Position numbers and translations under genes: made by a program. A model generated the notes under the pieces. That model was not told the origin of the DNA. It made no database searches and worked only from the letters and a program-made list of their open reading frames with translations. Of a stretch of 64,000 nt of DNA, positions 36,840 through 44,810 are shown in pieces; position 1 is the stretch's first letter, and the number at the start of each line of letters is the position of its first letter. The DNA comes from Vibrio sp. 10N.261.45.E2 (GTDB lineage: Bacteria > Pseudomonadota > Gammaproteobacteria > Enterobacterales > Vibrionaceae). The stretch is from positions 34,043-98,042 of the forward strand of contig NZ_MCZZ01000172.1 of NCBI RefSeq assembly GCF_002875705.1, in the 5' to 3' direction.

Positions 36840-37267
36840 TAGTCCCACTTCCTTACTTAACAGCTGTGCCAATCACAACCGAACCCATTCATTTTAGCCA
36901 TGAATATTTATAGATAAGTAATGGAATTTATAGGAAAAGATGACCTTTGATTTAACTTGGGATTTTAAGTCACAGATTGAATATCAGAATCAATTATATT
37001 TTGACTTTTTATTGAAATCAAAGTGCTAAAATATTGTAAATTAAGCCATTTTCATTCACCAAGCAAATTATTCAAGTGCACTTAATTTTCTTGGAGAATT
37101 ATCAATTTTTGTCAAAGCGACTTAGATGAGGGTTCTGAATGTTCAATCGCTTAGTGGTTTCGCTCACACAATAAAAAGGTATTGATAAAGGCTTCTAGAT
37201 AAATACGTACCTATTACTTTTTAGCGCTATTGTGTTAGTCTTCTAACTTAAATTTCTGGAGACATGT
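36840..37267. other. Divergent promoter region between chitinase and TetR genes
   Basis: About 430 bp of AT-rich DNA upstream of both genes. No palindrome strong enough to call an operator was seen. No small gene was found. Confidence 0.45.
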
Positions 37268-37750
37268 ATGGCAAGAATCACCAAAGCACAATGGGAAGAA
37301 AATTTCGCTTCGTATAACGCTCTTATCCTAGATATTTTTCTGAGCGAAGGTTGGGACAACGTTACTTATGATCGCTTAAGTAAAGAAACAGGTCTTAGGA
37401 AAAGTACCTTGCAAGGCTATTACCCAAGCAATACTGATTTTGAAGCCGCACTCAAAGGCAAGATATTCCCCATCATTGTGCAGCATCTAGATTTCTCGTC
37501 AAAGAGTGCACTCATTGAATCCTGGAAAAGTGCTATGCACGTTAATCAGTTCAGAATGATAATGCGCATGTTCGTTATGCACGCTCATAAGAAAGGTTCT
37601 GAAGGAAATGGGAGAATTGGTGTTCTTGGCTTAGCCAATTTCATCTCCGATAAAATGCCAAACGAAAATACTCTTGAGGTAATTCAATTGCTGTTTGGTT
37701 TAACTGTTACTGAACTACTCGGTATCGATCAATCCCATATGCCAAGTTAG
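37268..37750 (+). CDS. TetR-like transcriptional regulator
   Basis: A 160-residue protein with a TetR-type DNA-binding domain in its first 60 residues: LDIFLSEGWDNVTYDRLSKETG, then LRKSTLQGYYPSNTDF in place of the usual S.STLY.HF..K. The remaining helical part is short for the family (usual total about 190-210). A GGAG site stands 7 nt before ATG. The ligand and target are unknown; it is divergent to the chitinase gene, which could be a target. Confidence 0.75.
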   Translation: MARITKAQWEENFASYNALILDIFLSEGWDNVTYDRLSKETGLRKSTLQGYYPSNTDFEAALKGKIFPIIVQHLDFSSKSALIESWKSAMHVNQFRMIMRMFVMHAHKKGSEGNGRIGVLGLANFISDKMPNENTLEVIQLLFGLTVTELLGIDQSHMPS

Positions 37751-37869
37751 CTCTCTACTTATCGCTTCCGAGAGACTCAGAACTAAGACTCATTACGCAA
37801 GCAATCAAGGTTTTAGTTCTGTCTGAATAGTATGCTGCTTTAACAAGAAACACGGCTAAAATCGCACAC

Positions 37870-38844
37870 TCAGGTTCGATAATATTTCGTTAACGCTTCG
37901 ATGAAACGCTCTTTATCGGACTCTGGGAGTTTATTGATGCCCGCAGCCGCTTTGCGTCCGCCTCCAGTTTCAAAACTAGAACAAACATCATCCGCGCCAG
38001 TTCTATTTGATAACGGCGCTCTTAGACTCACTGTATAAGATTCACCATCTTGATTTTTCGTTAATACCGCTTGTGCTCGACCGGGGTCTTGATTAACGAT
38101 TTCATTGCCAAACACCCCACTGATTCGTCTTGCCCAGGTTTCAGCTGGCAGCTCAAACACACGTGCGACTTCATTTTCATAAATGGGAGTAAAGTTTGAT
38201 AGCTGCTGGCGATCATTTTGATAAGCAGCTTGGAGTTGATAAAACACACTATCTTTATCATCTAAAAGAGAAAACGGATTCGGGTATTGATAAAGGGCTT
38301 GGTAAAGATCAACTGGCGTGAAATGCAAATCACTTAGTGACGAACCGTAACCATTGTAGTTGACCAATATTCCTAGTTCCTCCAAGAACTCTGTTTGAGA
38401 TTGATTGAATCCATTTTCATCCGCTAACCGTGAAGCGACAGTCTTTAAATTATCACCAAAGGTAGCCGCGATTGCCCATGCCACATGTGCACCATTCAGC
38501 TTTTGATTGATGAGTAAACTCGTACAACTCTCTGGCGCGGTATCAATCAGAGTATTTAAATAGTGAGAAGTTGGAACATCCCCTGTTCGATGATGGTCGC
38601 AATAAAATACATCGATGTTTGCCTCTAGCAGTAACTTCAATGCTGGTAGGTTTTTCTCCATCGACACATCTAAAACAGTAACAGATGAAACGTCACCTTG
38701 TTTACCCTGTTCTACAACTTGAGAGACTAAGTGAATATCACGTTTTACACCAGTAACGAGCACGCTGTCTTTTGGCTCACTTAATCGAAGTTGTAACAAC
38801 GCGATAATACCGTCTGCGTCCCCATTAAATACGTCGTAGTGCAT
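37870..38844 (-). CDS. DHH family phosphoesterase
   Basis: A 324-residue cytoplasmic protein. The DHH motifs are FNGDADGI near the start, VTVLDVSM and YCDHHRTGD; the C-terminal DHHA1 part is marked by the glycine-rich TGGGRKAAAGIN. These coordinate two manganese or magnesium ions for cleavage of phosphodiesters such as oligonucleotides, cyclic dinucleotides or polyphosphate. RecJ is larger and NrnA differs, so the substrate is open. It is isolated from its neighbours. Confidence 0.85.
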   Translation of the reverse strand: MHYDVFNGDADGIIALLQLRLSEPKDSVLVTGVKRDIHLVSQVVEQGKQGDVSSVTVLDVSMEKNLPALKLLLEANIDVFYCDHHRTGDVPTSHYLNTLIDTAPESCTSLLINQKLNGAHVAWAIAATFGDNLKTVASRLADENGFNQSQTEFLEELGILVNYNGYGSSLSDLHFTPVDLYQALYQYPNPFSLLDDKDSVFYQLQAAYQNDRQQLSNFTPIYENEVARVFELPAETWARRISGVFGNEIVNQDPGRAQAVLTKNQDGESYTVSLRAPLSNRTGADDVCSSFETGGGRKAAAGINKLPESDKERFIEALTKYYRT

Positions 38845-39102
38845 CTTGTACCTCTTCCGTAGGATTTAACCGTTTGAGTGAAACGCACCGAGAGTATGGA
38901 TTACATCTAGACGTTCGTTTCTTATGTAGTCTGTCACCATTTTAGTTATATTTCACAGATACTTAAGTCTATTTTGGAATGCCTTATTCTCATTTGATAA
39001 AAAACCCACACAAGATTAATAATATTGTATGACTTATATCACAGTAAGTAAGACAAGAAAGGTTATAAAATATACATCCCCAACTTAACGATAAAGAGAC
39101 GA

Positions 39103-39342
39103 ATGAACACTACCACCACTCTTGTTTATGACACTTTGAAAAGCCTTGCTGCTCACGCTCCTGAGCAACATGCCGAGATTCGCCAGCGTTTATATGAGCA
39201 GTTGAGCCTGCCATTTAACAAGCAGCTCTCGTTATACGCTAACGTACTTGGGCCAATCAGTTCAGGTAAATTAGCGGGATGCGAAAACATAGATAAAGCG
39301 GTTGAGCTGGCACTTGATGTGTTAGAAGGTCGTAATAAGTAA
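39103..39342 (+). CDS. Small conserved-looking protein, 79 residues
   Basis: A helical protein with no signal peptide or membrane segment: TTLVYDTLKSLAAHAPEQH, then LSLPFNKQLSLYANVLGPI, ending ALDVLEGRNK. A purine-rich AAAGAGACGA precedes ATG and a strong terminator follows, so the gene looks real. I recognise no family. It is read on its own between the DHH and chemoreceptor genes. Confidence 0.65.
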   Translation: MNTTTTLVYDTLKSLAAHAPEQHAEIRQRLYEQLSLPFNKQLSLYANVLGPISSGKLAGCENIDKAVELALDVLEGRNK

Positions 39343-39364
39343 TTCCCCTGTAAAACTAAGATAC

Positions 39365-39405
39365 AACGGCCCTTGCTTCCCCCAATACACATAGCAAGGG
39401 CCGTT
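39365..39405 (+). terminator. Terminator after the 79-residue protein gene
   Basis: A perfect 12-bp stem (AACGGCCCTTGC and complement) with a 17-nt loop and a following T-rich TTTTCTTTTTG. Confidence 0.9.
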
Positions 39406-39461
39406 TTCTTTTTGTTCATTCCTCTTCAAACATCTGTATTCCATCAAATGTCAGGCACAAA

Positions 39462-39486
39462 AAAGGCGCAGATTATCCACGCCTTT
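39462..39486 (-). terminator. Terminator after the chemoreceptor gene
   Basis: A 7-bp GC-rich stem (AAAGGCG and complement), 11-nt loop, 22 bp beyond the chemoreceptor stop. The minus strand runs into TTTTTT. Confidence 0.7.
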
Positions 39487-39507
39487 GGTTTAGCTTGCTC
39501 TAAGCAT

Positions 39508-41289
39508 TTATGAAGTCTTAAACTGCGCAACCGCTTTGTCCATGTCGCTCGCTTGTTCGGCAACTTTGTCTACTTCAACTAAGCAGTGTTGCGCCGATGC
39601 ATTGTTATCGTTTGAAATGGTGTTCAGCTCGGTAATAGAGTCGCTCACCTGCGCCATCACAGCGCCCTGCTCCTCAATTGCAGATGCAATACGCTCTGAG
39701 TTGCCTTGGATGCTCTCCATATCGCTCAAGATAAGTTGCAAGCTCGCGTCCAGTTCTTCCGAGTCTTTGAGCGTTAGTTGACCTTGTTGGTTACACTCGC
39801 CAATTTCGGTCATTGATGCCTGCATCTGGCTTTGAATTGCGCTAACCACAGAGGTGATTTCAGTGGTGGACTGATGCGTTCTGCTAGCCAGTGCGCGTAC
39901 TTCATCGGCAACCACAGCGAAGCCACGCCCTTGTTCACCCGCACGTGCTGCCTCAATGGCTGCGTTGAGTGCCAATAAGTTGGTTTGTTCGGCAATGCCT
40001 TGGATGATATTCACTGCATCACCAATTTGATCAACATGATGGTTCAATGAGCTGATTGAGTCTTGGCTACTTGAAAGACGTTCAGATAACTGAGTAATGT
40101 TGTCGATTGTCGCTACAACCACTTCGCGGCCTTTGTCTGCATTCACTTTCGCTTGATGAACACCTTCGGCTGCAACGGATGTGCTTTCAGAAATCTCACC
40201 AATCGTCAGTACCATTTCCTGCACGGAAGTCGTCATAGTTGAGGTGTGGTTTGCTTGTACTTCAAACTGTTGGATAACCGATTCAAGCTCATCATGCATG
40301 TTGGATGTGCTTTGGTTTAACTGTAACGACTTAGCTTGAGATGCGGAGATCAAACCTTCAAGTTGATCCAGTAACTGGTTGAAGTATTCACCTAACGTTC
40401 CAAGTTCATCTTTACCGTTGTTTGTAGAACGAATAGACACATCGTTTGAATCAACGATATTGCGGATCACTGACAGCAGCGATTCAATCTTACCGATGAT
40501 TGAACGAACGATAAGCCAGCTAAACAGGATGATTGATGCAAGTAGGATGGCACAAAGGATGTTGTTGATTAACGAAAGTGTTGCCATTTCTTGTTGGGTT
40601 TCTTTGTCTAACACCGCAGAGAACTCTTTAAATTGAGTTTCAATGATGTGAGAACCAGAGCGAGCATCACCAAGCAATCCAGATTTATGATCTAAACCAA
40701 TCACTTTTTTCTGTTCGACAACTTGCTTAGCCGCTTCTAATAGTGCGTTTGAATTCGCTGAAAGTTGGAGTAAATCAGAAGACAACACGCTAGGGTCAAA
40801 CTCACCCTTTTCAATTAAGTCATTGAACAGGTAAAGCTCGATTTTTTGTTCAGCACTGGCTGTCGCACTGATGTTATCGAGTAAAGCATGAAACTCGCCT
40901 AGCATGCCTTTGTCACGCGCTAACCCATACACTTCATAGGCATTCACCAATTCAACAAAGCTTGTGTGGTAGGTTTCAATGTCTTCTCTTAGATGGGTGC
41001 TATTAGCAAGGCCCAAATCAGCAAGCACAGTAGTAAGTTGAGATTCAGACGCCAAGAATTTGTTGTAGTTTGCATCAAATTTATCGAGGTATTTTATGTC
41101 GCTGCGCAGTAAGAAATCTTTCTCGTTACGGCGTAGGTTGAGCAAGCGAACTTCAAGCTCTTTGGTGATCTGCTTGGCTTCATTCATCTGAGCCGTGGTG
41201 TCTGCAAAATGCGAAGTGGTGAACAGCAATGAAATCATGCCGAAAATGGAAAACATTCCCAATGAATAGAGCTTTTTCTTTATATTCAT
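39508..41289 (-). CDS. Methyl-accepting chemotaxis protein
   Basis: A 593-residue inner-membrane receptor. One membrane segment at about 8-28 and another at about 238-260 enclose a periplasmic helical sensor of some 210 residues with LLNLRRNEKDFLLR, which is typical of helical bimodular (HBM) sensors. A HAMP domain (IGKIESLLSVI to LGEYFNQLLDQL) follows. The signalling hairpin tip is EQTNLLALNAAIEAARAGEQ, complete. HBM receptors of known ligand sense organic acids or polyamines; here the ligand is unknown. Confidence 0.93.
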   Translation of the reverse strand: MNIKKKLYSLGMFSIFGMISLLFTTSHFADTTAQMNEAKQITKELEVRLLNLRRNEKDFLLRSDIKYLDKFDANYNKFLASESQLTTVLADLGLANSTHLREDIETYHTSFVELVNAYEVYGLARDKGMLGEFHALLDNISATASAEQKIELYLFNDLIEKGEFDPSVLSSDLLQLSANSNALLEAAKQVVEQKKVIGLDHKSGLLGDARSGSHIIETQFKEFSAVLDKETQQEMATLSLINNILCAILLASIILFSWLIVRSIIGKIESLLSVIRNIVDSNDVSIRSTNNGKDELGTLGEYFNQLLDQLEGLISASQAKSLQLNQSTSNMHDELESVIQQFEVQANHTSTMTTSVQEMVLTIGEISESTSVAAEGVHQAKVNADKGREVVVATIDNITQLSERLSSSQDSISSLNHHVDQIGDAVNIIQGIAEQTNLLALNAAIEAARAGEQGRGFAVVADEVRALASRTHQSTTEITSVVSAIQSQMQASMTEIGECNQQGQLTLKDSEELDASLQLILSDMESIQGNSERIASAIEEQGAVMAQVSDSITELNTISNDNNASAQHCLVEVDKVAEQASDMDKAVAQFKTS

Positions 41290-41714
41290 ATGTGTGACTC
41301 GTCTTTACTAATAATAGGTATCTAAGGCTGGGCAACTAACTGTGTCATCTCGCCCATGTCATTTTGTTATTTTTATCGTTTTTACCAATAGTGGGCGTCT
41401 TACAGGGGCTGATTCGCCCTTACTTCTTGCTGCTTTCAAATCGATTGAAGCAGCAAATAGAAATGCCACTAAAGTTAGAATTATCAATAACACAATTTAT
41501 TAAGATGTACATTAGCAAGATTATAAAATTGGGATACAAAGGTTTCTCATGTTTGATACAAACAGGAAAAACAGCCCTACAGCCTTTAATTTAAAGGCGT
41601 TTAAGCATTTTCTAGATCTGATTGATGTTTACATCTTCAAATAACACTAAGCATCTAATCTTACTTAATAAATCATTATTAAAAGTAAGGATTTGCCCAT
41701 TCGCGATGCAGTAA
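41290..41714. other. Intergenic region between chemoreceptor and decayed gene
   Basis: About 425 bp holding the promoter of the chemoreceptor gene on the minus strand. A 76-codon frame on the plus strand (41364-41594) has no ribosome binding site and ordinary chance composition. Nothing else could be recognised. Confidence 0.45.
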
Positions 41715-41739
41715 AAAGCCGACTAACAATGTCGGCTTT
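41715..41739 (-). terminator. Terminator after the CAP-like remnant
   Basis: A perfect 9-bp stem (AAAGCCGAC and complement) with loop TAACAAT. It lies 36 bp past the stop of the remnant and would now end the dmeF-marR message. Confidence 0.8.
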
Positions 41740-41774
41740 AATGGTTCACACGCTAATAAGTGCAGAAAACGGTG

Positions 41775-41975
41775 TTAGTTGAAGGTATGCGTCCAGAAGC
41801 TATTGGTAGAATAAGTAGAGCTAAGAACGATATAAGGGGTGTACCCGATACCAACTTCGGTGTGTTTTGGATCCATCATATCTGAACATGATGTCACACG
41901 ACCGGCTTGTGAGCCTGAACCTGCATTGTTGCTCTGACCGAAGACATTCGTTGGTGTCGGATTCTTTCTGTTGGG
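41775..41975 (-). pseudogene. 3' remnant of a gene, probably CAP/SCP domain protein
   Basis: A 67-codon open stretch on the minus strand that begins straight after a stop at 41976-41978 and has no start codon. It ends with GRVTSCSDMMDPKHTEVGIG, then TNSFWTHTFN and a stop at 41775. That matches the C-terminus of CAP domains (GHC..MM.P..TEVGIGY...YWTQ.F), secreted proteins of the pathogenesis-related-1 type. The start and most of the domain are missing. A proper terminator follows it. The family call is tentative; the truncated state is clear. Confidence 0.55.
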
Positions 41976-41982
41976 CTAGTTA

Positions 41983-42399
41983 TTAAAACGCTTTTACCAT
42001 CTTGGTTAGGCACTTCAATAACACCGCTTTTTCGTCTTCTTCGATGTTTTGGGTCAACTCATTAACGAGGTTGAGGTGCAGTTGATTATGATGAACGTGG
42101 ATCTTCTGACCGGCATCAGTTAATGCCACCACAATTGCGCGGCGATCGGTTGGATGTTCATGTCGCTCAATCAATTTAGCTTTAACCAACTTTTCGATTT
42201 GAACAGTAAGTGTACCTGTGGTGATACCAAGCTTTTCAGCGAGCTCTTTCATTCTTAAAGCGCCATGCATACCCAACACTTCAATAGTGTGGACCTGTGC
42301 GAGTGAATAACCCGTTTCTTTAACAACGGATTGCTCCCACGAAGACATTTTGTCGTAGAACTCAGTCAATATTTGGTTAAGCTGTTCTATATTTCGCAT
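41983..42399 (-). CDS. MarR family transcriptional regulator
   Basis: A 138-residue winged-helix regulator. The recognition region is LRMKELAEKLGITTGTLTVQIEKL and the wing ERHEHPTDRRAIVVALT. I start it at ATG 42399 (MRNIEQLNQIL), where homologues begin; this overlaps the end of the dmeF-like gene by 23 nt. The two therefore form a coupled operon. Two copies of a TTTGATnATCAAA palindrome lie upstream of dmeF and are its likely sites, so it probably senses a metal or related stress and represses the operon. Confidence 0.88.
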   Translation of the reverse strand: MRNIEQLNQILTEFYDKMSSWEQSVVKETGYSLAQVHTIEVLGMHGALRMKELAEKLGITTGTLTVQIEKLVKAKLIERHEHPTDRRAIVVALTDAGQKIHVHHNQLHLNLVNELTQNIEEDEKAVLLKCLTKMVKAF

Positions 42400-43372
42400 G
42401 GTCGTTTGAATGCACTTCAAGAGTAAGATGATTAATCTTATCAAACTTGGCGAGCATTTGTTTATATTCAGAGACGGTTTTACCACTGTTTGATTCAAGA
42501 GTAATCGCTGCTGAATAGTGATGTCCACTTACCTTCCACATATGGAAATCAGTCACCGACGCATAAGGCGTTAATGTTTCAATTACTGAGTCACGATAAT
42601 CTTGATGGATATTCTCATCAAGAAGGATTGGACTGGTTTGTTTCATCAGGTTCATCGTCCACTTGGCAATGACAAATGCGCCAACCATTCCCATTGCTGC
42701 ATCTAACCAGTTCCAACCGTAAAACTTACCAAATAGCAGCGCAACAATCGCAAGCAGTGAGGTTAAAGTATCGGCCAACACATGCATGTAAGCTGCGCGT
42801 AGATTGTGATCATGATGGTGTCCGTGGTGCTCACTATGTTTATGAGCATGGTCGCTGTCATGATCATGACTATGTGAATGACCGTGATTCTTACTATGAT
42901 TGTGGCCATGCTCGTGTCCGTGATCATGATGGTGATCGCCAAGTAAAAACATACTCACCACATTCACAGTTAAACCAATACAAGCAACGATGATCGCTTC
43001 ATTGAACTGAATCGCTTGTGGGTTAAACAAACGATGCACCGATTCCACCAGCATCAACAATGCCACAATCCCCAACGCAATCGCGCTAGTGTAGCCCCCT
43101 AAAACGCTGACTTTACCGGTACCAAACGAGAAACGTTCGCTCTCAGCATGTTTCTTCGCATATCGGTATGCAAATAAGGTAATACCAAACGCTGCAGCAT
43201 GCGTCCCCATGTGCCAACCATCGGCAAGTAATGCCATAGAGCCGTAAATAGTGCCCGCTACAATTTCGACAACCATGGTAACGACGGTCAATAACAAGAC
43301 ATAGAAAGTGCGTTTCTCACCTTGGCTGCTATGTGAAGAAAAGTTGTGTTGATGACGTGCTGTAAAACTCAA
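42377..43372 (-). CDS. dmeF: Cation diffusion facilitator, DmeF-like divalent metal exporter
   Basis: A 331-residue inner-membrane antiporter with six segments. Metal-site motifs are LLADGWHMGTH in TM2 and HVLADTLTSLLAI in TM5. SFGTGKVSVLGGYTSAI and VESVHRLFNP follow the DmeF branch, which exports cobalt and nickel. A cytoplasmic loop between TM4 and TM5 has about 22 histidines in 46 residues. The start is inferred as TTG at 43372 with AAGGAC 6 nt before it; the frame stays open upstream but that part is not family-like. DmeF genes usually have an RcnR/CsoR-type regulator; here a MarR gene overlaps instead. Confidence 0.82.
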   Translation of the reverse strand: MSFTARHQHNFSSHSSQGEKRTFYVLLLTVVTMVVEIVAGTIYGSMALLADGWHMGTHAAAFGITLFAYRYAKKHAESERFSFGTGKVSVLGGYTSAIALGIVALLMLVESVHRLFNPQAIQFNEAIIVACIGLTVNVVSMFLLGDHHHDHGHEHGHNHSKNHGHSHSHDHDSDHAHKHSEHHGHHHDHNLRAAYMHVLADTLTSLLAIVALLFGKFYGWNWLDAAMGMVGAFVIAKWTMNLMKQTSPILLDENIHQDYRDSVIETLTPYASVTDFHMWKVSGHHYSAAITLESNSGKTVSEYKQMLAKFDKINHLTLEVHSNDHAKYRTA

Positions 43373-43441
43373 AATGGCGTCCTTAGCTGGTGTTAGTGGT
43401 AGATGGTCGTTGTTAATAAAATCCCTTTGATGAACAAGTAA

Positions 43442-43454
43442 TTTGATGATCAAA
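43442..43454. promoter_or_regulatory. Operator candidate 1 upstream of dmeF-marR
   Basis: A 13-bp palindrome TTTGATGATCAAA centred at 43448. It shares its arms with the second site 32 bp away, about three helix turns. Confidence 0.65.
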
Positions 43455-43471
43455 GTAATTAATTGGAATTT

Positions 43472-43488
43472 AGTTTGATTATCAAACT
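43472..43488. promoter_or_regulatory. Operator candidate 2 upstream of dmeF-marR
   Basis: A perfect 17-bp palindrome AGTTTGATTATCAAACT centred at 43480, about 100 bp upstream of the inferred dmeF start. The arm TTTGAT/ATCAAA repeats that of site 1. Best explained as a binding site for the MarR protein of the operon. Confidence 0.72.
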
Positions 43489-43595
43489 TTGTCAATGAAG
43501 AGTTTTGAGGCTCTGATTTGTAGAACAAAGAGTTGATGGGGAGCACTAGGTTGTTACAGGGCTTGCTTATGCAGTAAAACCGGGCTTTACAGAAG

Positions 43596-43620
43596 CAAAA
43601 AAGCCCACATAAAGCGGGCT
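43596..43620 (-). terminator. Terminator after the lysR gene
   Basis: On the minus strand AGCCCGC TTTAT GTGGGCT (one wobble pair) is followed by TTTTTT. It lies 27 bp past the stop of the LysR gene and upstream of the dmeF promoter. Confidence 0.75.
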
Positions 43621-43646
43621 AATTGAAACAAACTCAATGATAGTAT

Positions 43647-44519
43647 TTATTTGTTTTGCAATGAAGTGATCTCATCATTCACCCAACCTAACAACTGCTT
43701 GGTCGCTTTCGACAATACTTGGTTCTGCCGAACAATATAACCAAGACTGGTGCTCGAAAAGTGGGTCAATGGTGTCACTTTCGAATGCAGATGCTGCTTG
43801 GTTGATACCGCGAATTCAGGGACTATAGCCACACCAAAGCCGGCTTCTGCCCAGTCGATTTGAGCATCGACACTCCCTACTTCCATCACCCTATAATTTG
43901 GTAGATTAAGGCTTGGTAAACCTTCATCAATGAAGTCACGGGTTCTCGTATCATGGCCTAGTAAAATTAATGTGAGCTCTGCATCAGAGTCTTGGATATC
44001 AAACCCATCGCCCAGCGCACACCAAGAAAGCTCTTGCAGCTTAGTAAAATACAATGACTCGTTGTGCTGTTCTTTAGCGATAACAAAGCCAATATCCGCC
44101 TGAGCATTTTTAACTAAACTCGATGCCTGAGATGACGTGGTATTTAAGAGCGTAAGGTCAATACCAGGATACTTTGCCTTAAACTTCTGGAACGGGCGAA
44201 TTAGCAAGAATCGAGAAATGATGTCGCTCACGGCAATGGTTAAAGTCCCTATTTTAAGATCGTTAATTGCATTGAGGTCAGCCTGACAAATCTGCAGTTC
44301 GAGTAGCGTTCTTTGGCTTGTTTCCAATAACCGTTCACCCGCTTGAGTCAATTGAAATGGGCTTCTCTCTATCAACTTTATGCGTGTTTGTTGTTCTAAT
44401 TGTTTTAGGTGCAAACTCACATTGGGTTGTGTCATATGAAGCGCATTGGCCGCTTTCCCGAAATGCTTGTACTCCGCAAGCGTCACAAACGTCTTCAGCA
44501 AATTAATATCAAGCATCAT
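43647..44519 (-). CDS. LysR family transcriptional regulator
   Basis: A 290-residue regulator with the LysR helix-turn-helix at residues 3-65 (INLLKTFVTLAEYKHFGKAA, TQPNVSLHLKQLEQ) and the effector domain after about 92. There are two adjacent ATG codons; either may start it. It is divergent to the extra purA gene, with 291 bp between them that include a palindromic repeat. Its target may be purA or itself; nothing in the sequence proves either. Confidence 0.87.
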   Translation of the reverse strand: MMLDINLLKTFVTLAEYKHFGKAANALHMTQPNVSLHLKQLEQQTRIKLIERSPFQLTQAGERLLETSQRTLLELQICQADLNAINDLKIGTLTIAVSDIISRFLLIRPFQKFKAKYPGIDLTLLNTTSSQASSLVKNAQADIGFVIAKEQHNESLYFTKLQELSWCALGDGFDIQDSDAELTLILLGHDTRTRDFIDEGLPSLNLPNYRVMEVGSVDAQIDWAEAGFGVAIVPEFAVSTKQHLHSKVTPLTHFSSTSLGYIVRQNQVLSKATKQLLGWVNDEITSLQNK

Positions 44520-44605
44520 ACCTCTCCTGTTTTTCTTGCATCATTCCCTAAAAATGAAGAATGCCCAACCCTATTATTCCTTCAGTAAGGAACACCGTTC
44601 CCCTT

Positions 44606-44687
44606 CATTCCCTACAGTGAGGAACGAACATGATAGGGAATCTCACTTGTGGTTTGAGATTCCTGATACCTCGGTTCTGGAATGACG
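44606..44687. repeat. Composite two-hairpin intergenic repeat, inverted copy
   Basis: First hairpin CATTCCCTA...TAGGGAATCT at 44606-44643, spacer of about 14 bp, second hairpin AGATTCCTGA...GGAATGACG. Its first half is the reverse complement of the 37-bp units at 11993 and 12158. The plan (hairpin, AGATTCC junction, hairpin) is that of 12098-12198. It sits in the lysR-purA intergenic region. Confidence 0.75.
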
Positions 44688-44810
44688 ATCATGGGTAGAT
44701 TAAGACTTTAAAGATATATGGAATCCTTATCAAGATAATAAAGATAATTAATTTCTCTTATCCAGACTCCAGCACTAACATGATTTCTCAATCAGTTAGG
44801 AGATAAAATT

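Noticed and set aside
41364..41594. 76-codon frame on the plus strand after the chemoreceptor gene
   Set aside because: No ribosome binding site, lies in the chemoreceptor promoter region, product unlike any protein I know.
42804..42942. Dense CAT/GTG-rich repeat-like stretch in the metal exporter gene
   Set aside because: Explained by the codons of the histidine-rich loop, not a DNA repeat or CRISPR.
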